A stretch of DNA of 64,000 nt from Topomyia yanbarensis (lineage: Eukaryota; Arthropoda; Insecta; Diptera; Culicidae), in NCBI RefSeq assembly GCF_030247195.1, contig NC_080670.1, positions 28,909,497 through 28,973,496 on the forward strand, in the 5' to 3' direction. The notes below the pieces were generated by a model. It made no database searches, had not been told where the DNA came from, and saw only the letters and a list, made by a program, of their open reading frames with translations. Position 1 is the first letter of the stretch; each line of letters opens with the position of its first letter. The translations under genes were made by a program, and so were the position numbers. This document shows positions 10,764 through 20,717 of this stretch, one piece after another.

Positions 10764-12147
10764 CGAAGGATACGATCGCTGTAAGGAGGGGCCATTGTTC
10801 AGTCAACTGTTTTAAAAATGTTCTTACTGTTGGTAGAATAGCAACCAGCAAGCTTTTCATAGGATCGGTAATGTTGAAAGCTGTGAATATCCAGTCCACA
10901 ATGTCAGAAAATTTAAGGAATCCCGTTTTAGGTTGAGTTTCTGACTGTAAAATTGGAGCACTTGGGATTTTTGGTGCCCCTGGGAGTGCTGGGAACTCCT
11001 GGTTGTATCTCAATTTCCCAAAACCAGGAGGTATTATCTTCGGATTTGTACCAGCACTTCCAGTTGATGAATTATTTTTATTTTGTACCCTTGTTTGGGA
11101 CAACCTAGGACCCTTACGAGGAAGTTCAGGTGAGTTTTGATTAGGTCTTTTCCTAGAGTTTCCAAGCGGAGCCAAAGAATGCCCCTCGCAAGGGTCGTTA
11201 GAGGCGTTATCGTCAGTTGGCAAGAGAGCGAATGGGTTTTCGGAGATAAGTGGAACAGCTCTTTTAAGCATTTCTGCGTAAGAGCGTCTGGAGCGATCTT
11301 TGGCGGATCGCTTCAGTTTATCCGCGCGAAGTTTGTACGTTGGGCATGTCAAAAGTGCATGCGGATTCTCCCCACAGTAAACACACTTCTCAGCGGGCCT
11401 ACTGCAAGTATCATCCGCATGGCGTTCCCCACATTTACCGCACCGTTGCTTGTTGCTACAGTAGGTGGCCGTGTGACCTAGCTGCTTGCAATTGGAACAA
11501 TTCATGACCCGCGGTACAAACAGGCGTACAGGTAGACGAGCTCCTCCCACTTCAACGTAGCTCGGAAGTGCAGATCCGGCGAAGGTTACGCGAAACAAGT
11601 CTGATGGATAGTAATTACCATCTTCGATGGACTTTGAGTGCAATTGCTTGCACTCCAAAATCTTAACTGATTGAAGGTTAGGGTCCTTAAAGCGGCCAGC
11701 CCCATCATTCATCAGATCATCGATAGTTAGACCCGCATCACTTACCACACCGTCGATCTCCACATCACGAGAAGGGATGTAGACGCGATACTCCAGCGTA
11801 AAGAAGCTATTGCTAACGATATCATTGGCCTGTTTCAAGTCAGTAACGACTACGCGCAGTTTATCTGACTGAACCTTTTTAATCTCGGTTACGGCCGAGT
11901 AGCGTTTTGTCAGCTCCCGTGCAACAGTTATGCTGTTTAACGGTTTATTTTTGGGCCGAAAGTATACCACCCAAGGACCAGCGGATCCATCCTGGTAAAC
12001 CTTGACTCGGGGGGGGGGGGGCTGTGAGACATTGGGGGAAAGTGGGGGAAGTGGATCGACCATAACATTATCTGTCTCAGTATCAGATATACGTTCTTCT
12101 TCCCCATAATATTCGTCTTCGGAGGGTGATCCTTCTGTTTGTTCCAT
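10756..12147 (-). CDS. LINE ORF1, gag-like nucleic-acid-binding protein
   Basis: This 463-residue open frame is intact from ATG to stop. The N-terminal third is acidic and then proline-rich (a PPPP run near residue 45, encoded by a long homopolymer). A conserved middle segment contains GPWVVYFRPKNKPLNSI. At about residues 217-270 come three zinc knuckles: CSNCKQLGHTATYC, CGKCGERHADDTC and CVYCGENPHALLTC. The basic stretch KLKRSAKDRSRRSYAEML follows. In this family ORF1 protein coats the element RNA and forms the particle used for target-primed reverse transcription. Its stop overlaps the ORF2 start by 8 bases. It is the longest unbroken protein in the window apart from the last ORF2 segment. 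Confidence 0.9.
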   Translation of the reverse strand: MEQTEGSPSEDEYYGEEERISDTETDNVMVDPLPPLSPNVSQPPPPRVKVYQDGSAGPWVVYFRPKNKPLNSITVARELTKRYSAVTEIKKVQSDKLRVVVTDLKQANDIVSNSFFTLEYRVYIPSRDVEIDGVVSDAGLTIDDLMNDGAGRFKDPNLQSVKILECKQLHSKSIEDGNYYPSDLFRVTFAGSALPSYVEVGGARLPVRLFVPRVMNCSNCKQLGHTATYCSNKQRCGKCGERHADDTCSRPAEKCVYCGENPHALLTCPTYKLRADKLKRSAKDRSRRSYAEMLKRAVPLISENPFALLPTDDNASNDPCEGHSLAPLGNSRKRPNQNSPELPRKGPRLSQTRVQNKNNSSTGSAGTNPKIIPPGFGKLRYNQEFPALPGAPKIPSAPILQSETQPKTGFLKFSDIVDWIFTAFNITDPMKSLLVAILPTVRTFLKQLTEQWPLLTAIVSFDG

Positions 12148-12577
12148 TTTGTTGCGGGAGCAACTCGCTCGACCGCACTATTTAATTTAAATCAAAATAA
12201 AAAATCAAAAACAATGATAAAAAAAATCGATAAGAAAAGTAAAAAACGAAACACTTCACCAGTTGGTTCCTGACGAGCTGGTAGGTGAATTGATCCTTCG
12301 TTTGTTTTATCCGTCACCCGCGTGACCTTCACACAGTAGAGAGCTGATATAGCTCGTCTAAACAAAGCCGTCTTTCAGGCAAGAAACTGTTTAGTAACGC
12401 ACTTCACTGCACTACTTTAAGCGATATCGCAGGTAATAATTACCACTCGCGGGACTGTTTATTAGTAATGCTTTACTGCAGCCTCTGTCACAGCAAGCAC
12501 CTTCGTACTACCGAAAAAACTAAACCACACCGGAGAGAACAAAAAGCACTTGTTTCCCGGTACAAAGTTGGGTTACG

Positions 12578-12597
12578 AATGAGCTGTCAGAAATTTT
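12578..12597. repeat. LINE target-site duplication, 5' side
   Basis: Exact copy of 6618-6637. It marks the 5' end of the LINE, so the element was not 5'-truncated on insertion. Confidence 0.85.
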
Positions 12598-15500
12598 AAT
12601 AGAACATGAAAATTTTCAACCTAATTTATTACCAGTTGAGAGAGCTTACTTACATTGGATTTTTTTGTGGATTCGACCACAGTGGGAGGAAATTGGTTCG
12701 GTTTGCCTTTAAATGATAACACCTTGTAAACAAGCTGTCATTTTTTCCTTTGACGTCGCCAACGTCAACGTATTAACGATCTGAGTGCAATGTAGACTGC
12801 GTTCAATGTCAAGGTCACATCTATTCGATTATGTTGCTCTGCTTGCAGAAATCAATACTCGGTCGAAGTTATAAGAGGTGCGATCTCTGAGAGTAGGCCA
12901 CTCAAAAAGCTTCCTTAAAAGTGTGAGAAATGCGTAGGAGAAAAAGAGATAACTTTTTCCGTTATTCACCCATAAGTGGCGTGATGCGTCCAGCTAGCGG
13001 ATAACGACCAACGACGTCAGAATGAAAAGGAACGACAAAGCCGCATACAGCTCTCAACACGTGGCTCTCGCGCTCAGAGTACGAGACACACGCGCGTGAC
13101 TGAAGAGTGAATTCATTTTATCTCTTGCTACGCAAAGCGGCATCAGATTCGCGAAATGCATTCCGCGTCAGTCAACAGTCCACCGATCTGTTGGGAGAGG
13201 CTCGTTATAAAATCAAACAACAGCCGATCCAAGCGAAAGCAATGCTTATCTCGCTCATACTCGTGAATTAATCGCTACTTGCCGGCGTGTCGATCGTACT
13301 GCGATCTCATTCGTTCACTCGATAGTGTATATCGCTACGATCAACATGTGGCCCGTTCTTGTTGCGTGGTCTCTGCATGAATGACAATCAACCATGCGCT
13401 GGGACGCGTGCTGAAGCGGTAGCGTGGTTTTATGTTACTTGGGAAAATTTTTATTCGATTGGATGTGGCTGATGAAGCTGTTTACTCATTGTATTTTTTA
13501 TTGTTTATCTGTCTTGTATTTAATATACCAGATGTAGATAAATTTTACTAATATATAATTCATTTTTATATGAAATTTAGAATACATAATATATTACAAC
13601 TAACTGATATTTATCTGTACAAGCATTCAAAATAAAATTTCCATCGGAAAAGCTATTCAACACAGCAACCACATTTTTTAAATCCATTGGAACCCAGAAT
13701 GCATTTCATCAGCAGCCTTATTACACACAGCAAAAACTCTAAAGATGTATTTGTAAAAGATAAGTATGATGAAAATATATAGATAATTTAAAAACAGATT
13801 AGATTAAGCCGATGTAGACTTCTAGTAGTACGGTGTTCGCACGACCTTATACACTATTTGTTAATACTGGGTTCAAAATCCTTCCAGTCGTGGATCTTTC
13901 CTGGATTGGACATTATCTAGATTAGTGTGCTTGCCAAGCGGAATCCACAAAACCTCCAAGTTATCTGACTATTGCGTAGGAAAAATCTAGCTTCGATTTG
14001 ACTCAGTCTGTCTTAAATTTATACGACCTTGGCCAAAGTCTCTGCAATCTATCCGATAATCTTTTATTTTGGCCAGGCTTCACCACAAGGCTTTTCCTAG
14101 TCTAGCGAACGAGCCACCGGTCACGGTGACGTTCGAATCAATCCAAAGTTAATTGATTTGTTTACCGGAAAATACCTACTGATAAATCAAATGGATAGCC
14201 GAATCATTTTAACAAAATCAAACGTGACGCATGTGCTGATGACATCGGGGCTCACTATCAGTACCATAGACGTAGAAATCGCGGTTATGTAAATTGGATT
14301 GATTCCGGATATTTTTCAGTACTTTGGCTGCTAATCCGTACGTTATCAATCGCCTAGACATTCGGTGAACACTTGCGCAAGATTAGAGTGATGATTACAG
14401 TGTTCCTCACCTCTCCATACTCTGTCATCTATTGCGGTGAACTTTCACCCAGTGCCACCCAGTTAAGTTGTTTGTCGCCCAGGACGAGATTAGAATTGTT
14501 GAACTTTCGACCGGTGAGTTCGGCGGAACTGATGCAATATTGCGCAACACGCTTTGTCTTTTCATGCACGGAAAAGCCATGGAAACACGTCACAAGTTAA
14601 CATTTTTCAATGACACGTACCGTTCGATGCAAATGTATGGATGCGTGTACATGTGCGTGATCTTCAATGGTCGAAAAATCGTATGGGCATTTATAACAGA
14701 TTAGAAAGCTGGCGAAAATCCAGTACGAATAAAACCACACCAATATGGCTTCTAAAAATTCGCAAGAATAGAAATTGGAACACATAAAAAGAGTGTTCGA
14801 CCACTTTTGACGTTCTTAGAATTCCAAGAAAATGTATTTCAAATCGAAAATATATCCCTATAAATAATAGTAACATTTTTTATAAAGTTGCAAGAAATGA
14901 TGGTTGATAAGCCTGTTTTAATTCACTCAAGACTACAAATATGCCTTTTACATTTCTCAAACTATGATTGGCTGTTATGTTCAATGTGTCAAGTTCAAAA
15001 AATCAATCTTCTACCCAATTTTTTTTTTGCGAGATTACATCAAATCATGACGTTTCATGATTTTGTTTTTAGTCGAAAATAGTAAGAATTTTTTTATTTA
15101 GTTCAGATTGACAAAGCTCGAAATTATCATCAATTTGACAGAACTATCATATAAATCGATCCTTTTGCAATTCGCTTCAACTTATCCATCCTTTGCAATT
15201 CTCGCCGACTGAAAAAACGTGTCGATCTTGCGCGTTTATATCTCCCAAATGAACGAATATATTTCAACACAAAAAAATACATGTCTTTTAAAAGGAAACT
15301 TTTTTTAACCAAGCGCTAATATTCAGTATTTTTGACCATTTATGTGATAATATCCCCTTAGGGCTGTCGTCTATTGCAGGGGCAAGCCCGGCCACCAGTT
15401 CGCTTCATATCTATTGATAGCGGGTGTCCTTACGAGTACACTCATATTATTTTTAAACCTTAATCATTCCTTTGTGACTTTTAAATTAAAAAAAAAAAAC

Positions 15501-18009
15501 AAATTAAATTCAGCCAACAAACTGACAGTTATCCTACTAAATGACGTATCTGCAAATATCTCGTTCGCTCATTATTAACTGGGACAGCACCCCTCACAGC
15601 ATGATCTGATACTTTTGCAGGCAATTCTCCGTATTCCGAGCTAAACTGCTGTAAATCCGATAATTGCGCTTTCAATTTGACAATTTGAATTACTGATTTT
15701 GCAGCAAAGCGAATCTGTTAAACAGGTGCAATTCAAATTGCCGATTTTCGGCATCTTGTATTGCTGAAACTTTCAGCTGATGAAAATTCAGCAAAATTTT
15801 ACTGAAATCGACAACCAAATTTTGGTGTGTAGATGCTGTCATAATCTGTTGCTGTTAATGGTTTATAAACATGGTTATTGTCAGTAGTCGAAAAATAGGC
15901 AGAATTCATTTATATATCGAGTAAAGACCACAGTATTGCTTTACTATCCCCTGACTCGTTTATGAATTCCTTATACCTCCAGTAATTTCTGTCACTTCTT
16001 TAGTAGTCTTAAAATTTTCACTTTGCTATGGTAACTGATGGTAAAATTGATGTAGAACAAGATTTGTAATCGGAGACTACGACTTCCCGTATCAATCGGA
16101 CCTTATCTGATCTTTTTGAGAGGGCAGCTAATCCGCTAAGTATTATATGAGATTTCGAAAGAACTAAAGCAGAAATATTCTGACGTGACAAACATTTCGA
16201 AAGTTTGCCTAAATAATGTGATACTCTGTCTAAAGCAGTCGATGGCATTACTGTCGACAAGTGTTTTATGAAGGTCTACCGTGTCTACATGCCTGTTGGA
16301 AAGGTGAGATCGATGTTGTGATCACCAATATGAGTTCGCTATACGAGGATCTACTGAAGCAAGGGATTGGCTGTTTCCATGGATTCCTTGCTTCAGCAAG
16401 CGAATATTTTGAATGGCCTTCGCATAAGACGGAACAAAATTGGATGTACAGCGCGTCATCCATTATACTGAATACAAGCAGATGGGTCATTATAGCAATA
16501 AGACCCCGTGTGACAAGTGCGAAGAGATTTATTAGGATTACTCTTGCATTGACAGTGTTTAAAGGTGCGCCTTTATTGTGGGAAGAGTTCACATGATCTA
16601 ATAACAGCGCCCGGAGTAAATGAAGCGTTCTTTTAAAAGTCGCTTCAAGCACTCTTTTGAAGATATACTAAAGCGAGCTAAGACATTCACCACGACACAT
16701 CATTATGCTCTCTTGGATCAAGAAGATTGCTGATCCGACGATCCCCTTGTGGGCACATTTGTTACTGCCACTTTAAACTATAGGCAGATGGGATTTCTTG
16801 TAAAGGTTGAATGAGAGTTTGCCGAATATAACAGCTCGAGAAAGCGCTGACACAAAACGGATGCAAACAGCCCATTATCTAAGAGAGATCTAACGAGGAA
16901 TTTCCAGCCCTTCCAGGAACACTAAAAATTTTAAGAGGCACAACATTTCAATCAGAGATTCATGTTACTGCAGGACTGAATTGGTCTAGGTTGAGTATCG
17001 CAACGTTATGTTTTGGTGAAACTCCTCTCGGTACCGAGGACACTTCGATTCTTTCGTTTTATCGATGATAATTGATCTTGTGTACTCCATGGTCTTTGTA
17101 AAGCACAGGTTGTCTTCTTTACTGTTCTTGAATGTTACCTGCCCCATTTATATTTCTATGAAACTTACAAAATGATTTATTTATAAACCCTATCACTATT
17201 TAGGTGCCACGCGGCTGGGGGCAGCTGAACGCTACGGACCTGGCTATTCCCTAGTGGCTATTCTTGACAAATATCATTTTAATTGTCTACTTTGTTCAAA
17301 CGTTTAATTTAAAAGCCGGAGCGAAATATCAACATCAAAACCTTTTCTTGTTTCAAATATAGAGGGCTATTAAAGAGGGCCTCTGGTGTAGTGGGTAAAA
17401 AAAGTATTTTTTTATCCGCTTAGCTGTTAGTATTGAACCTATAGAATCGCACTATCTCGATGGCCACGCTGATCTTCTTTTGTTTAAAACAGCTATTCGT
17501 TCCTCGGGCTTGCACCCACACCCGCAGATCGATCGTTCTTCGAAACCACATTTTTCAAATTGGTGGACACGATAACTCAATAACTTTTTACGGATTTACT
17601 TGATTTTTATGAGAGTGCATAATATGTGTAGCCAGTCGATGAGCCATGGAATACTGTGTAATTTAATTTTCTCCCCATTATTTTGAAGAACAGTGAGCAA
17701 ATTTTACTTCAAAATATGAGATTTTTTCGTTTTTTGATGCCATTTTTTGAAATTCAATCTTTTTTATTTTATTTTATTTTTAGTTCATCGAGTAGCTACA
17801 AGCCTAAGTTTTAAAAATCTCATTGAATATCTCGCTTCGGACGATTTAATCAAGAGTTATCATGTCCGCCGTGGAAATGGTTGGACGTCTACTCTTGGAA
17901 CGCTCGCATGTGTGGCTTTGCGTGGCTAAAAATACTTTTTTTCGTGCATAATGAATGTATAAATAAACCTGAACATTGCACATGAGGTCCATTGTTGCCT
18001 TGCTTCGAA
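12598..18009. other. long interval with no supported gene
   Basis: No repeat ends or recognisable protein were found over 5.4 kb. Bases about 13000-13430 are richer in GC than the surroundings and contain TATAAAA at 13206, but there is no good initiator downstream. Minus-strand open frames at 16652-16266 and 16260-16018 lie almost end to end, yet match nothing I recognise and may be chance. A tRNA-A-box-like TGGTGTAGTGG occurs near 17382 without a matching B box. Confidence 0.4.
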
Positions 18010-18029
18010 ATCCTAAAATAAATTTACAT

Positions 18030-18481
18030 TTGGTTCACACAAAACGCTCCGCTCAATGAGACGGCCCACAACGAAAAACCACAAGCTGAAGGTGCTAATC
18101 AAAACTCGTTTAATACAGATAACTCTAACAAGCAGAGGCATGCAAATAAACTACAAAGAGTCGCGCAATCACCTAACAGCAAAGAACATAACAACGATTA
18201 CGTCAAGCGCCGCCAAACCAACAACCAGTATCACCAATAAAGAAGAAAATACAAATGAAAAAGGGTTTTCAATTGCGATCCGTAAAAATAAGGAATAAAT
18301 AAGAACAGCAAAAAAACAGTACCGTTGACGACATGGACGTGAACGATAACGCGAGAGAAGGCAGACCGAATGACTCCTTAGCTGCGGCGAACAACGCAAC
18401 TAAGGCTTCACCGCCAAGGAAGAGCATCCTAACATACAGCGACAAACTGTGTCAACAAGATCCGATAGACAGGCTCTTTTA
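18030..18481 (+). pseudogene. possible relic of a retroelement ORF1 start
   Basis: A plus-strand frame from about 18030 to 18235 reads through roughly 66 codons rich in Asn, Gln and Lys. A second frame begins MDVNDNAREGRPNDSLAAA at 18333 and continues to a stop at 18481 with SPPRKSILTYSDKL. The composition (Asn/Ala/Lys-rich, then basic) is like the start of a retroelement ORF1, followed by AT-rich tail-like DNA. I do not recognise the family and this could be chance. Confidence 0.2.
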
Positions 18482-18758
18482 GTTTATGTAGTTTATGTAT
18501 GTAATTTTTATGTTTATAGAATATGTATTATAGTTTATGTATGTTATTTTTATGTAACGTAAAAACATAAAAGTCAAAATAACCTTTTCATGCCCAACTT
18601 TTTTCTAGGGCGAGTAGTTTTTCAAAACTATTTTTCCTTGAAAAGGTGGGATTAAGAAATACGAAAAGCCTTTTTTTTCATTAAAATAGGTACTTTCCTC
18701 ACAGTGCTAGAAACTGCTCAATTTTTACCTTCCACTGCTCAATACAATTCTCCTAGAA

Positions 18759-19054
18759 CAGCGGTTCTCAACCTTGTTTGCTCCGCGGACCCCTTCGAAA
18801 TCACCTTGGGTCATCGCGGACCCCTTCGAAATTATCCTGGGCGGTCGCGGACCTCTTTGAAATTACCATGGGCGATTTCGGCCCCCCCGGCTTAACATCG
18901 ATTTCTATGCTGTCAATATATTAGTTTCAGTCTGATACGATACAAAAACTTGAAGTTTCAATATCCGTCCGGAAAAGATTTTCCTCTTCGCGGACCCCCA
19001 GAAACGACTTCACGGCCCCCTAGGGGTCCGCGGACCCCAGGTTGAGAATCGCTG
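18759..19054. mobile_element. hAT MITE with perfect 8-bp duplication
   Basis: The left end CAGCGGTTCTCAACCT and the right end AGGTTGAGAATCGCTG are inverted repeats of the classic hAT form. TCCTAGAA flanks both sides exactly (18751-18758 and 19055-19062). The interior holds about three 30-bp units around cgcggaccccttcgaaat. It is nested in the piggyBac-like element at 18583-19547, so it is the younger of the two. Confidence 0.9.
18786..18880. repeat. three tandem units of about 31 bp inside the hAT MITE
   Basis: The units share cgcggacc(c/t)c/tt(c/t)gaaat and drift towards the third copy. The motif cgcggacccc reappears twice near the right end of the MITE in the opposite orientation. Confidence 0.7.
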
Positions 19055-19551
19055 TCCTAGAATATTTACAATAGTCCAATTACGTAGTAAATGTAGCCAA
19101 AGACAGTCTAAATTGATGAGTTCAATTTTCAATAAAATTGCAACATAACGAACACTGAAAAAAATTCAAACGTTAAATATTTCTTGTAAATACACACATT
19201 AGGTTTATGTGCCAGCAAATAGTGTCTATATGCCTCCGTTAATTGCAAAAATCTATGTGTAAAATCAATAGGCATAACGTTTACTTTTTTTTGAAGGAAG
19301 GTACATGAAAAATTCATTTTCTGTCGTCAACGTAAACTGTCCCTGGCAGCACTGATCTATCGGAATCCACGCAGACTAATTGCAATAATTTCAGTTTTAG
19401 ATCTGATCTTTGTAATTGTTAATACTCAAGAGAAAAACAATAGTCACATTTATTAACCTTACTTGTTTTGTGAGCAAATATTGTCTCAATCAAAAGTTAT
19501 AGCTGTTTAAAAACGTTGTTGTCCACAAAAAAATGGGCATGAAGGGGTTAA

Positions 19552-20399
19552 CTCATTTAAAAAATAAATAAAAAATTAAATATGAGTACCGATATTCTAA
19601 CGATGTTTCAAATATTACCCTCCCATCTATTTGGATACTCAAATTTCTTAAAATCATAAAATGGCAAGATGGACCACACGGTCTTAGGCGTCACTTTGAC
19701 AACACAAACAAAAAAAAATCATAAAATAAAATTGTTATGAACGTGCAGACGACAATACTCCCCACAACCATATGTAAATAATGTATGGCCAAATTCGTCT
19801 AACCCTGTACGGAGTAATGAGATCTACAAATGCAAAACGGAAAACGAAAGAGAAACCAACCATCGACCACTTCTTCAGTCATCAGGTGCTGGTAGCTAGC
19901 CGGTAGTTTCGCCTATTATTGATGAGTAATATAGCAGCAGTGCGCGCGTGGATGCACCACAACTACGGAAAGGACACGTACTTTAAGCTGCCCTCGTGGT
20001 ATTTGACTGCATCAAGAGGTGACTATTCTTTTTTGTTTTATTGCCACCCGCCTGCCTAACGATAGCTGAAAGGTTACTACGTCCTGTCACCATTAGATGC
20101 TAATCGCATCGAGCCTGGTAGCGAAAGTCATCCTTATCAGTGTTTCGAGACTTTCCGATTGGAACCCGGTTGACCCGTTGGCTAATCAATTTCTCAATAC
20201 CTGACTTGGCTTGCTGGCCGCATCGCGGACGTGTCCTGTACGGTACGGGAAAGGTTGTATTGTGGTGTGTTGTGACGTTTTCATGAGCGACCGGGTTTAA
20301 TCTCTCGCAAATCTTGCGCCAGCAGTGAGAGTGAGCGAAAAAGCGCATCTACTGCGGTTCGGACAGCGCATAGTCGCACTCTTTTTTCCGCACACCGGC
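19552..20399. other. upstream flank of the candidate promoter
   Basis: No open frame or repeat ends were found. From about 20080 the base composition becomes noticeably more GC-rich and balanced than elsewhere, continuing into the candidate promoter and leader exon. That change fits host regulatory DNA rather than transposon debris. Confidence 0.35.
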
Positions 20400-20403
20400 G
20401 AAT

Positions 20404-20441
20404 TATAAAGTATAATAGCGCCCCGTTCTAACGGATCAGTT
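20404..20441 (+). promoter_or_regulatory. candidate RNA polymerase II core promoter
   Basis: TATAAAG at 20404 and an overlapping second TATAATA at 20411 lie about 27-34 bases before TCAGTT at 20436-20441. TCAGTT matches the arthropod initiator with the A at 20438 as +1. A TATA-to-initiator spacing near 30 is what the machinery uses. The pair is followed by an ATG-free leader and a consensus splice donor, which makes a chance match less likely. Confidence 0.55.
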
Positions 20442-20717
20442 CGAATCGAGAGGTCGTCCGGGAAAGAGCGTGAAAGAGTGTTGATCGGGGTTAAAGTACT
20501 GGAACATACGGTCAGAACCGGGTTAGGTTCCCCTTTTTTCGGCGAAGGAAGCTTTGTGCTGCAAGGTGATACTTTGCTGGTGAAAATTCGGTTGCTGAGT
20601 GGAAGTTTTTTTTCTGGTGAAGTGAAAAAGTGAATTGATTAACACCGAGGAGCGACCAAGCGGATATCGATCGAGTAGTGACAACTTCCCCATTTATTGC
20701 ATTTGTTTCCGAGAAAG
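20438..20717 (+). other. candidate non-coding first exon (5' leader) of a host gene
   Basis: The segment starts at the initiator A and ends at AAAG|GTGAGT, a perfect match to the insect 5' splice consensus (GT at 20718-20719). Its 280 bases contain no ATG in any frame, where about four would be expected by chance. It has the purine-rich gtgaa/aagtg composition typical of dipteran leaders. The gene body would lie downstream on the plus strand, possibly beyond the window. I cannot identify the gene. Transcript data would settle this. Confidence 0.5.

Larger units (their letters stand above)
6638..12577 (-). mobile_element. full-length I-type LINE (non-LTR retrotransposon)
   Basis: The element is about 5.94 kb, reads on the minus strand and is bounded by perfect 20-bp duplications. 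In its own direction it has a 430-bp 5' leader (12577-12148), ORF1 (gag-like), ORF2 (endonuclease, reverse transcriptase, RNase H) and a 462-bp 3' region. An AATAAA lies at about 6657-6664, roughly 20 bases before the 3' end, with no long poly-A tail. An RNase H domain at the end of ORF2 and three CCHC knuckles in ORF1 fit the I clade as found in mosquitoes. A LOA-type element is the main alternative. The intact borders and open ORF1 suggest a fairly recent insertion, but three ORF2 frameshifts make it non-autonomous. Confidence 0.9.
18583..19547. mobile_element. piggyBac-like non-autonomous element
   Basis: The left end CCTTTTCATGCCCA and the right end, read inward, CCCCTTCATGCCCA, form inverted repeats. 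The right flank is TTAA at 19548-19551. The left flank is now ATAA, one change from TTAA. A TTAA target and CCC-type ends are the piggyBac signature. The body is about 965 bp, of which 296 bp are a hAT MITE inserted later. No transposase frame is visible. Confidence 0.55.

Noticed and set aside
13206..13212. TATAAAA in a GC-richer patch as a promoter
   Set aside because: No initiator at the proper distance, no leader or splice donor following.
16018..16652. Adjacent minus-strand frames suggesting a membrane protein
   Set aside because: Hydrophobic runs alone, a frame change between them, and no receptor or transporter motif.
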